Shown: positions 25,323 through 35,662 of the stretch, in pieces | Layout of the letters: each line of letters starts with the position of its first letter | Position numbering within the stretch: the stretch's first letter is position 1 | Source: Chanos chanos | Lineage: Eukaryota; Chordata; Actinopteri; Gonorynchiformes; Chanidae | DNA: 64,000 bases | Assembly: GCF_902362185.1 (NCBI RefSeq) | Contig: NC_044507.1 | Location: forward strand, 15,343,044-15,407,043 | Reading direction: 5' to 3' | Program-made: the position numbers and the translations under genes | Notes under the pieces: generated by a model | What the model was told of the DNA's origin: nothing | Seen by the model: only the letters and a program-made list of their open reading frames with translations | Databases searched by the model: none

Positions 25323-25709
25323 TCACAGAGGGCACTGCTCGGAGCTAAAGGAGCCTCCTTCTTTCTTTTTCCTGCGCTTCTTCTTATGGGCTGTCCAGCA
25401 AGCTGTAGCCATCAGAACCAGAACCAGGCCGACGATCAGCAGGACCACGGACACCACCTTGGTCTGAGGGAGGTCGTTGTATGTGTAGGTTACACCGGTT
25501 CCGGCTACTCCAATTACCAGGGAGATGATCCCAAAAGGGAAGATGCATCGGTACCAGGACTTCTCCATACCCCCTGTGGCCTGGGAGAGCCGTTCCAAGG
25601 ATGAGAGGACCTCAGGGGTTTTGGTTCCCCCATCTTGGGACTGTAACTCCTGTGTGGGGGCAGTCGGGGGCTGGGGCTGACAGGCCAGGTGACCGCTGGT
25701 ACAGCCCAT
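25323..25709 (-). CDS. TMEM100-like two-pass membrane protein
   Basis: A complete 128-residue protein in a single coding exon. Family knowledge: TMEM100 is a small membrane protein of endothelium and sensory neurons, acting downstream of BMP9/ALK1 and modulating TRP channels. Seen: a Pro/Gln/Ser-rich N-tail, then ATGGMEKSWYRCIFPFG (residues 44-60), which matches the TMEM100 pattern ATGGTELSCYRCIIPFA. Membrane segments span about 55-77 and 85-106, followed by a basic HKKKRRKKK tail, as in TMEM100 (134 residues). The N-terminus MGC could be acylated. The single coding exon with a 5' UTR intron also fits TMEM100. The residues outside the core differ a lot, so this may be a diverged paralogue rather than the orthologue, and I leave the symbol empty. 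Confidence 0.65.
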   Translation of the reverse strand: MGCTSGHLACQPQPPTAPTQELQSQDGGTKTPEVLSSLERLSQATGGMEKSWYRCIFPFGIISLVIGVAGTGVTYTYNDLPQTKVVSVVLLIVGLVLVLMATACWTAHKKKRRKKKEGGSFSSEQCPL

Positions 25710-26030
25710 CTTAAATCAGGGAAGCAGTCGGGCTAGTCCCAGCAAGGAGGGCTGGACGTGCTGCTTCTGTTCTTCTCAGAAGTCAGCGCCGGCCTAGGAG
25801 AGAAGAGCAGATCTATGTCAACTCAAAATGAATCTGAGAGGGATTTAACTTGGATGATGTAACAGCAGCAGGAGGAAATCCACTCACATTTTCTCTGTAT
25901 CTTTTTCTCTCTCTATCTCTCTCTTTCTCCCTCTCTCACTGTGTTACTGTGCTCTGCCTCCTCACTCACTAGCAGCACACCGATCTCTCCACTTGCCAGG
26001 CTGAATGCTGATATATAAAGCAGCAAAGAC
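25710..26030 (-). promoter_or_regulatory. 5' UTR exons and promoter of the TMEM100-like gene
   Basis: On the minus strand the acceptor CTTCTCTCCTAG puts the start of the coding exon at 25793. A donor AAT|GTGAGTGG at 25888/25887 marks the end of an upstream non-coding exon. A TATA-like TTTATATATC sits at about 26010-26020, roughly 120-130 bp upstream of that donor, which leaves room for a first exon of about 100 bp. This promoter assignment is inferred. Confidence 0.4.
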
Positions 26031-26529
26031 GGGGGTGGAGCCAAGGAGCAGAGAGAGGGGGGTGGATAGGAGGTTCCAACTGGCTGCGGCTCCCGTGTGA
26101 CGTCAAGTATCAGAGCAGGAGGCTGGGGAGTGCAGGGAGAACAGGAAGGAGGAGGGAGGGACTGTTAACTCTTCCCCCGCCGTTTATCCACGAATCTCCA
26201 CCCATTCCTGCTTTCTGCATTTCTCCATCTAGCTAAGCTAGAGAACAAAAATCATCTTGCAGGGAACATACACATCAATTCCTGTCTGCAAACCCCTCGT
26301 ATTTTATTTCCGCATCTTTCTTCATGAGGGACTGGACGTCATCGTGCTAAGTCACTTAAAGCATGAAAGAAAATTGCGCGGAGTCCCTGAACACGCTGCT
26401 TGCCTCTGTTTCAGACATGAGGGATTCTGAATGAGACTGTCCATCCCCTCAACACAACGGCATTGCTGCGCACCCCATGCTCTCACAGTACCCAAACAAT
26501 GAGATCTATCCCTCCATGTCACGCCAGAG

Positions 26530-26575
<46 letters not shown>

Positions 26576-28410
26576 CACACACGTTTAATGCACCCACACA
26601 CCCTCACCACCCACGCACCAGCACACACAAAGGGAGACTGCCAAATGCCTGAAAAAGAGGACTCAGTATGGATGACTGTGTCTAATCCTATCGACTCCTT
26701 ACCCAACTGAGATTTGAACCGTGTTTCTATAAAGGAGAGAAAATCAATTCAGAAACATAACTCACTGCTGTGAGACTCGCTCAGGCTGTAAGATGGCATT
26801 CTGAGGGTAATGTACGTGTGTTTGTGCGTGTCTTATTGTGTTGTACGAGCAAAATTTAATCGAAGACCATGTTTCACACATTAAATCTTTCATCCCAGTC
26901 AAACTGATAGATAACCCGATCATTGCTGATTAAACGATTCATCAGATAAATGATTTATTGGTACTTGTTTGCATAACTATAAGGTACAAAATTAAACACC
27001 AGCGTGGAACAAAATCATTGATATTGTCTAATTAATCTCATACTGCATGTGCTTGATAAGCTCTGAGTGAGCACATGTGTGCATTTGATTTAGGTTCCAT
27101 CATACCACCAGATGTCTCATCTGTTCTCTAAGTGTATGTGAGTGTGTGGGTGAGGGTTTAGCTTTGCTGTAATCCTGGTCCACAGACCGAAGGATCAACG
27201 TACTGATAAGATCCATTGAAAAAAAACCAAAAAAAAAAACAAACCTCCAAAACACGCAATAGTCTGCATAAGCTATACTCCCACCATCACAATATCCATC
27301 TTCTGAAATAGCAGAGCACCAAGGCAGGCTGATAAAGTAAATAAATGTCTTATCATCTACAAGACTAAGAACCTTGCTAGACTTACTATCAAAGACATGG
27401 TCTTTCAGTGTGTCATTAATTACCTTTGCAGACAATCATACTGTGAACTGTGAACTGTAGTCACCTAGCATGCACGTCAGGAAGTCTGATTTAACTGTCA
27501 TATCGCGCAAATATGTTTATCTTATCTTGAAAGTATCTGATAATTATCAGAGATTAATTCAATTTCCACTTTCTTTTCTCATTTATTAACATTAAATGAG
27601 AGGATTAAAGACAGGATGAGGAGACTGACTCATACGAAAACCCCTCCCTTGATAAGTGGTTCCAGTCTGACCCTGTCTCACAGTGAAAGCTTTCCGTGAC
27701 GGAGGAGGTTGGCAGCAAGACAGGCTGAGTGGGGTGAAATCAAATGATAAACACAAATGCAGGGTAATTGATGACCACAATGACTCAACATTGGCTGCTG
27801 TAACTCTACACCAGAAAAAAAAAAAACAAGACGTACAGTAGCGTAGGAAAGAGGAGAGAAGTGGGAGAGAAGAAAGGAGGAGGGGGGACTGACAGAAAGG
27901 ACAGAAGGAGGTGGGAAACCGAAGAAAAGAAGAGAGGGGAAGAAAGAAAAGAGAGAAAGGAGAAAGAAGAAGGGGTGTGATAAAAGGGAGGTAAATAAAT
28001 TCTCTGAGACACTGCTCGGTTTCCACGGCTCTACGGCTTTACCACAGCGTTGGCTTAATCTTAAAAAGCAACATCTTTTCCAACAAGACTGTGCTGTTTT
28101 GACAAGCATATTTGTAGGGTACTGACATGATATGGCAATGGAAGGAGTGGAGGGCAGAGAGGGAGGGAGGGAGATACAGAGCATGATGGGTAAATTAGAG
28201 ACAACACCCAGCAGTTGAATTGAGCCCTGTTATAAAAAGGAAGACCACCCTCCATTGGCTTCTCTCTTTCTGTGTTTTTGTGAAACTTACACTTTCCTGT
28301 CCTTTGTCTCTCTCAGTATTATACGTCAACAACTTTCCAAGGATGCGTTCATACCGTGTTAATCAGATGTCGAAAATGAGCCATTACGTCCCAGGAGTTC
28401 CATATGCAAG
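26031..28410. other. Intergenic interval, no gene seen
   Basis: Holds a CA microsatellite (26534-26582) and a strongly purine-rich stretch (about 27841-27975, AG-rich on the plus strand). Long minus-strand open frames there (27592-28184) are Ser/Leu/Pro/Phe-rich shadows of that tract. Nothing resembles netrin 3, which follows TEDC2 in human. Confidence 0.45.
26534..26582. repeat. (CA)n microsatellite
   Basis: About 24 CA units with one CG interruption near the right end. Confidence 0.95.
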
Positions 28411-28720
28411 GGGCAACCGTGGCCTAAAGGTTAGAGAAGCAGGCTTGTGACCGAAAGGTCGCCGGTTTAATCCTCTGGACTGGAGGGAAAAATGTGGGTG
28501 GGGGAGTGAATGAACAGCACTTTCCCCTCCCTTGACATCCACGGCTAAAGCGCCCTTGAGCAAGGCATCTAATCTCAAACTGCTCCCTGGGTGCGGTACT
28601 GTGGCTGCTCACTGCTCCTTGTGTGTGTATGGGATGGGTGAAATGCAGAGGTTGAATTTCACTGCCCACTGTTCCTAGTGTGTGTGATCAATAAAGAACT
28701 TATTCGTTGTATTGCTTGGG
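28411..28720 (+). mobile_element. V-SINE-type SINE, tRNA-derived head
   Basis: Seen: a tRNA-like head with an A box (TGGCCTAAAGG, 28420-28430) and a B box (GGTTTAATCC, 28464-28473), then GTGGGGGAGTGAATGAACAG, then the conserved central block GCGCCCTTGAGCAAGGCATC (about 28550-28569) and ACTGCTCCCTGGG, and a 3' tail ending ATAAAGAACTTATTCGTTGT. Head, central block and L2-like tail in this order are typical of fish V-SINEs. It is diverged but essentially full length. Target-site duplications were not clear to me. Confidence 0.8.
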
Positions 28721-30446
28721 AAAAAAACTGCATTGGGTGTAACACCTAAAATACGTCATGCACCGAAATATCTCTAATTCCTGGTAATGGTGTCAGGAAA
28801 CTCAGATGTCCTTTTTAATCTGGTATGAGAGAGAAAAATAAAAAAAGACAGAAGCTGAATGATGTAAGGAAATGAATCTGCAACCTTAGAATAACGCTGA
28901 ATGAAAACATCCTACCATAACTTGACTACAAAGTAATTACACTACACGAGTGAAACGAAGAAGCCAGGGACTGCGGTCTATTTAAAACGTTTCAGCTGAA
29001 CCAACACCACCACCCTCTCACCATAGGTAGTGTTAGACGTGGCATTGGTACGGTTTTTCTCTATGAATAATTAGGAATGTTCCCGATATTCTCACCCTAT
29101 ACAATACGTTCAGTTTGAACAATCCAAATAAAACACAAACATAAAAAGGATGGCGTGTCTCAGCAGATTGGATCTGTCACGCAATTTAAAACAAACAAAC
29201 AAAAAAAAAGCCTTGATTTCTCTCATCTGTTGTTTTGTTCACTTTCTTTCTTGCTTTCTTTCTTGAAAGACCTGGTGCTGAGAAAAACTGTCCATTGAAT
29301 TCATTCCCAAATGAGTCAGTGAACGTGGAGGGGGTGGGGGACTGGCGAAGGGCGCACACCCACGGGCCCACTGTGCAAACCCATCACCACCTGTCGCCCG
29401 GTCTGGAGCAGTTTGAGTCGCCTGCAGGCAGGCACTGCCACACAAGTAGCTCTCTCTGTACACCCAGGCACTCAGTCACACAAGCCCAAATCTCTCACAC
29501 TCGCCCTCACACTTTCAGCATGGGCCTGACATAAATAAACATATTTTACAACTGGAATGAATTTGCGCACAGACTGGAGAGAAATAGGAGTCTTCTCGCA
29601 AGAAAAACAGAGGAGTTTAAAAATGATGTTATATAATGGTTCTAACTCACACACAACACACCTGGAGTGGACAGAGAGTACGTCAGAAAAGACGTGAGAT
29701 ATCTAATTTACCAACCCTACGGTACTTCAATCCATCAGTGCCCACTTAAGAGGTTGTCCTTTAGGTGTGACACGAAGTAGTTAGATATTTACTTTCTTCC
29801 TCCGCAGATCTCCACAGTGAACAGTGAAGTCCCTGACGTGCTCTATACGTGACACTGTATCAGCTAGAACACACCTCCTTTTGTTTCGTTCTCGGAGTTT
29901 TAAAACTCAAAACTCCCACAGAACATAAGGCATGCTTTTTTTTTTTTTTTTAATTTTGATTTTCCAACCCATACTCATCCAGCTCCTCTAAAGCAGTGTC
30001 TGGTTCACAGGGGGATGACATCACTCTAGCTCCTCCTTCTCTCAATCTGTATACACAGACAAAGCTTGGGGTAAACTGTCATTAGATATGCTTACATTTG
30101 TCCCTGATCTAACCTGTTTTCATGTAACTTGATACTAATTGTGCTTGAAAACAGAGAGACAAATGAGAACAGCACTCCCTGCTGGCCATAATGTCAAATT
30201 ACAAATGTACAGAGTATCAACGGAAACACTTAACAGCACTAAAACTGTCAGTGTTTCTTAAGGAAGTCTTCTGACTTAGAGGCAAAATTAGCTGTAACTC
30301 TCTGAAGAAAATAAAAGCTTTTAATCAATCTACACATCCCCTCCAACGGCTGAGTGATAAAGCGATTCCTCTGTGAGTGATGAGGTAATAAACAGCAGGA
30401 GGATACGGAGATTTCTCAAAGCAGCATTGTAAGATCAGCTGGTGGT
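28721..30446. other. Intergenic interval, no gene seen
   Basis: About 1.7 kb between the SINE and the end of tedc2. No open frame with family resemblance on either strand, and no strong repeat. Confidence 0.4.
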
Positions 30447-30736
30447 TTTATTCAGCTTTTATCAGCAGCTGCGGCTTTTCAGCTCACAGGATTTCAATCT
30501 GTAAAATGGAAGGCATTTAAATGATGCATCTGACAAAAGGCACCCCAAGCGCATTAAAAATAAACACACAATTCACAAAAGGCTCCTCTGTAATCTCTTC
30601 AGAAATGGAAATATTTGGACGATGCTCGTCTAGATAGTTCAGAGTCCGCGGGGAGGGGGGCTCAATCTCTCTTCACTCCGAAGTGCTCTCTGAAAAGTGA
30701 CGTCTTCAGGGGTACTGTTGCTTCCCCAGTCCGGGC
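30447..30736 (-). other. Probable tedc2 3' UTR with poly(A) signal
   Basis: Follows the tedc2 stop codon on the minus strand. A minus-strand AATAAA (plus TTTATT at 30447-30452) is the nearest candidate signal, giving a 3' UTR of about 300 bases. Confidence 0.45.
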
Positions 30737-33700
30737 TTACTCGGGCTCAGAATCCAGAACCAAGGTCGGGAAATGCGCTCCTCCTTCTCCGAGCAACGAG
30801 TACAGACCCCGCAGGCCTGCGGCACTGGGCTGCCCAGGGAAAGACGGTGCGGTGGTCAGAGAGGGCATCAGACCTTCAGTCATAGCCTATGGGATGCAAA
30901 GCACAACCTATCAAAACAGGCTACACAACTATCAGAACACATATGCCAATCTATGACTCTTTTACAATCACAGAACAAGTGTAGGTACATAAATGTGTCT
31001 CTCTGAAAAGAACAAAAATACAAGTACATTCTTGCCAAGTACATAAAGGTCAGTGGTGACAATTAACAGCATGAATGTAGACTTAGGTTTATTGCTACCT
31101 GGGACAGGCATGTGCCCGAGTTTTATTTGGTACAGATGAATGAGGCTAGGAGTAATAACTGTCATATCTGATTCTACATCTGGTAGCATGTCTACGGGGC
31201 TACAGGTCTTACTTATCGGGGATAGATGGAGATACAGCTCTTACTTGGTGCAGGTAGATCTCTTGCTGTAGCTGCTCCACCCTGAGTCTGAGTCTATCCA
31301 GCTCCTTCAGTTCAGTCTCATGGGAATAGGACAGGAGAGCAGGCAGGCAGGTACAGGCGGAGTTCCCCCAGTCACCTCTCCTCCTGACTGGACAAAGATC
31401 TCTGGACCTCCAGCTATCCCACAGCTCAGACTCTGAGAGGAACACAAATGATTTAAGTATGAATGTGAACAACCAAACTCTTTATGAGCAGAGATCCAGC
31501 AAAAATACAGTGAAAGGATGGGTAGTCTTTAATATCTCTACCAGTAGTGACATGAGCAAAACCAAGTACTACAACATCTCCCATTTAATAGTCCTTCTGC
31601 TTCATTTTAATTCTTGGATTACGTGTTTCCAAGGAGATTTTGAAAACGATATTAATACAAAACGTGTCCAGTGAATGACCTATTTTTTCAGTGTTTCTTC
31701 AGAAGGACAACACTGACATGTTGTAAGTCACGTACGGATCTTGAATACGAGAAATCACATGGTTGAAACTCCAGACAGAGGTCTGCAGATCCTCTTGGGA
31801 CTGTGTGGGATTTGTTCTCTGAATGAGGAACACTGATGCCTCACGGTCTGCCACTGACAGACCAGCTCTTCTTCTACACCCGTGGGAGCACTTACAGCAC
31901 ATGACCAAAACCCAAGACTCATAATGACAGGAGCATACAGACTGATGAAATCTATTATTGAGCTCAGGAACTGATTAGTGTCACAGAGTTAAGTCGAAAG
32001 GAATAATCTCCATAGCTCTCTTCTGTATTCATTCGGACGCTGGTGTGAAGGTCCATTATTCTCAAGAGTGATATGCTTCTCGTCAATTTACATTGATTTC
32101 TCATTGAGTCTCTGAAGGTGCAGGAATAATTAAAACCAAAAATGAATGCAGATGAAAGGTTTTGCTCATTGAAAACGCATTCCTCTATTGTTTGTCGAAG
32201 TCAATTAAGAAGTAACCATGATTACCAGGCAATGGTATCATTATGAATATTGTGTTGCTGTTGGTGAAAAAGCATTAAGAGCCATTATGAATATGACAAA
32301 CACTAACAAGGAGAGGACAGACTGAATGACTGTAGACAAGACAGTGCACAACCTCTCTTTAAATGTCTGGCACGTGTCAAGACGTCTGTTATCGCTCTCT
32401 CCAGACCATCCAGCATTAAAGATGATTCATATTCCTTTTCTGAGTATGTTCCTGTACCTGTGCACAGAAAAGAATAAAAGATGAACAAAAGATTGAGAGG
32501 GAAAAAAAAAGGATGCGATTTGCATTGTTCTCTTTGGCTCATATGCTGTCCACTGAGGGCTTCTGTTATAATATCCTTCTTTAAGAATGCATGCCTCCTC
32601 ATATAACAGTAATATTACAATAATAAAAATGCCTTTTTGAATCACCATACATAAATATGTTGTTTCACTTCAATCTACTCCCTCCTGAATCCACTAAATC
32701 CTCTCTGATTTTGAACTAAGATAAAGCAATTACCAGACATTGAAAACATGATATTAAACTTCTAAATTGTTGTAGTGCAGTATTGGTCTCCTGTGTCTGT
32801 CTGCCCATTTCTCACTGACTTCCATCATCCCCTTCACTCCCCCAGCCTCTTCTTCTCGCCGGTACCTTGTTCTTTGTCTTGCCTGTAGGCTTTATTAGCC
32901 TGCAGCTCAGCATGGTAGCAGTGAAACAGGTCCTGACACAGCTGTGAGAGCGAGTTCAGCTCTCTTCTGTTATCAGCTGGACAGCTAGCGGGCCACTTTT
33001 TGGGAAACTGAGCCAAGTGGAGGACAAGGTCAAGGGAAAAAAAAAAAGTTGAAGTGGACATTCTTATGGGAAATGGTAAAACACATCAGAGCCACGTTAC
33101 ACACAAATTAAGCAAGTCTAAGAAATATGGAAATGAGGGATTTTTTGTATGTAAAATACACACACACACAAAAAAAAGAAATGGTTTGGGGTACATTGCT
33201 TGCTCCTGTGAGATACTGAGTACGGAGTGGTATTATATACCAGCTGTCAAGGAAAACACTGCAGTAAAACGCTGATCCAATGTGGTAATGTGACTGGTTT
33301 GGGCAGTATCATATAATCATATTGCTATGCTATTCTGAAACTTTGACATGAAGAGGGACACATTAAAGAGAAAAGTCATCAATAGGTGAACTACTACCAA
33401 CATGTATAGTGTATTACTTTGAAACCTTTAACTGAGGGATACAGTACTACGCAGCCTTTCACTGAAGTGACTCCTCTCTGGTACTGGCTTGGCATATCCG
33501 ACCAGCACTTTATTCCACAACCTGAATATGAGAGCAAACAATGACTGTTAATATCATCCTGTGCATTAATTTTGAACTTTACCTGAAAAACACATTCATT
33601 GACTCTTACACATTTTCATAATAGTCAGCAGTACTAGGATTATTTCATCATCATGGACAATTAGCATCCAATCAGCAATGAACTCTCAAATTAAATACAT

Positions 33701-35241
33701 GACTCATAGTTTAATAACTGAAACATTTTATATGCAACATTAAGGTTCTTCATACACAAAGTCGTTAAACGAACTACTGAAACATAAAAGGGCCATTGAT
33801 TCTTTATGTGTTAAGACCAAATGGTGATCCATTTTGCAGAAGGGAATACATAACAGACACACATGTAGGCCACCATTTAAGTTTACAGGTAAAGGAAATT
33901 ACTAACCAGCGCTGTTTGGACCTCTGGGCTCTCCATGATGGCAATAATGGGGAGGGTATCCTGAAAGAAAGAGAAGAAAGGTATTTCAACTTGTGTGTAC
34001 TACATAAAGAGGTAAAAATGTTCTTGTATACTGTTATGACACAGCAGCTCTGAACTACTCCCCTTTGACAATATATCTAATGTTTGAGTTGGTTGAAAAG
34101 CATTTTACCAGTGTTCTTTGGGAGGTGAAACTAGGGAGTGTTTTATCTCTGGCCCCTGATGTGTAGTGGGCACCGATTCTTCATGAGCCGGCCCATGGGT
34201 TGTCAATGTTTTGCTTGAGTCTTCAGCACATGGGCACCTATGATTGGTATCAGCGCCCGTGGCTTGTGTTGTGGAGTGCCTTGGTCTTGCCTCATTCTCT
34301 CTCACAGGGGGACGAACAGACGGACCTTTCTTGGACGCAGCAGGGCGTTTCTGAGCAGATCCTCGTGCCGTGCTGCTCCCGGCTGGTTTGCCATGCTGAC
34401 GAGGCATGGTAGAAGTAGTAGGTAATGTAGATTTCAGCTGTTTTCTTTTGCCCACTTCTTTGACAGTGTGGCTTATGACTACTGTGCCTTCTTTGCCGTC
34501 ACCCCTGGCTGAGTGGGCATTTGCTTTAACTTCTCTGCCAGAGGTCCCACACTCTTTCTGGGTGACAGAAGCAGTGCGTATTCTCAGTGCTTTTTCCAGC
34601 ACTTTCTCAAGTAGCTCAATCTCTTGTTTCTCCTGAGGTAGAAGGTCTGGGAACAAAACAGTAAACCAAAATGTAGCCTCAGGTAAACTCACGTAAGTGT
34701 CACTGTGTATATCTTGATCACATGACTTATGCAAAGGAACTCATGTTGTACCATTTTTGACAATAGTGTTTGTTTCTCCCTCTGTTTCTTTACTGTCCTT
34801 CACAAGCATCTTCCTGCAGATATATGAAGACATTAGTAACATGGCACGGAGCTCAACGTTATACTTTTTCTATCTCCAAGTACTGGGTCTAACAATGTTT
34901 GAATCTATAACAAAACAACAACAACAACGACAATAATAAAAATGTGGAAAGATCATCACGAATTGACTTACATAGAGCGTAGAATGTCTTTGCACTCATG
35001 GATTTTCTCGTTGATACGAACTTCTTCAGCCTTACACATCTTGACAACTTCATCCACGGTACGGAGTAATCCACTGATACTCTTAAACGAAAAAGCAAAT
35101 AAGCGATCGAACACAGCACCTGACAATGAGAGTTGTAAGGGTACCCGATTCTGATTAAAAATAAACAGACAAACAAAAAATAATCCAACACTTCTGACAC
35201 GTAACGGTTAGTTTAAAAAGTATCCTTACTTTCTGTGCCAT
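30737..35241 (-). CDS. tedc2: Tubulin epsilon and delta complex protein 2
   Basis: TEDC2 works with TEDC1 and epsilon/delta-tubulin to stabilise centriole triplet microtubules. Coding exons, 5' to 3': 35230-35241, 34972-35081, 34752-34813, 34109-34646, 33907-33960, 33443-33521, 32866-33007, 32353-32457, about 31732-31865, about 31245-31430, 30737-30886. Total about 523 residues (human 433). Matches to the family: QEKQEIELLEKVLEKALRIR (the LKELEFLTQALEKAVRVR region), LDGLERAITDVLTRARHL, LKELDRLRLRVEQLQQEIYL near the end, and a C-terminus GLYSLLGEGGAHFPTLVL ending in EPE. Large exon 4 (538 bp) encodes a Lys/Ser/Pro/Thr-rich, probably disordered region. Phases agree at all junctions; the acceptors of the ninth and tenth exons are weak and may be off by a few bases. 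The first exon codes only for MAQK. Divergent partner: cfap70. Confidence 0.85.
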
Positions 35242-35662
35242 GTGAACATGGGAAGTGCCTTAACTAACCCGCCAGAGAGCCCGGAAGTGCAAATCTAAAA
35301 CCTCTCGTCTGAACGTTTCAGTCAAAGTATGTTTTTATATGATAAAGTGAGATTGGCACAGATGTGCTTTTCAAAATCACTCTACATTATTCGGCGTAGA
35401 CTTTCCCAGGTTACACACTTTGCCGTTTACCAAACATATAAAACATAATTTATCCATGGTTACCCTACGAAAACAAAACGTGTAAGGGTGGGAACGCAAA
35501 AATAATAGTCTCGCGACGCTGTTGAATGTTACCATAGAAACATACAGACGCTGAGGAGTGGGTGTCCTATGTACATCACCGTAAAACAAAAATTACCGAA
35601 GTCCAGCTGCTGTCATACACGCTAAACATTTCGAAAGCCATACGTTCACATTTTATTTGGAA
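35242..35662. promoter_or_regulatory. Bidirectional promoter of tedc2 and cfap70 with an X-box
   Basis: Only 421 bp separate the two start codons, which face away from each other. At 35528-35541 the plus strand reads GTTACCATAGAAAC, a full match to the RFX/DAF-19 X-box consensus RYYNYYATRRNRAC. A CpG-containing TCTCGCGA lies at 35509-35516, similar to the BANP-type TCTCGCGAGA element of bidirectional CpG promoters. X-boxes are the usual switch for ciliary genes, and both products act in centrioles or axonemes. Joint regulation is inferred. Confidence 0.6.

Noticed and set aside
27592-28184. Ser/Leu/Phe/Pro-rich minus-strand frames up to 168 codons
   Set aside because: They come from the purine-rich tract and have no domain resemblance.
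26031-30446. Search for netrin 3 and TBC1D24, the human neighbours of TEDC2
   Set aside because: No laminin-type, EGF, netrin or TBC-domain sequence was seen on either strand.
30615-30956. 113-codon plus-strand frame
   Set aside because: It is antisense to the last tedc2 exon, which matches the TEDC2 C-terminus on the other strand.
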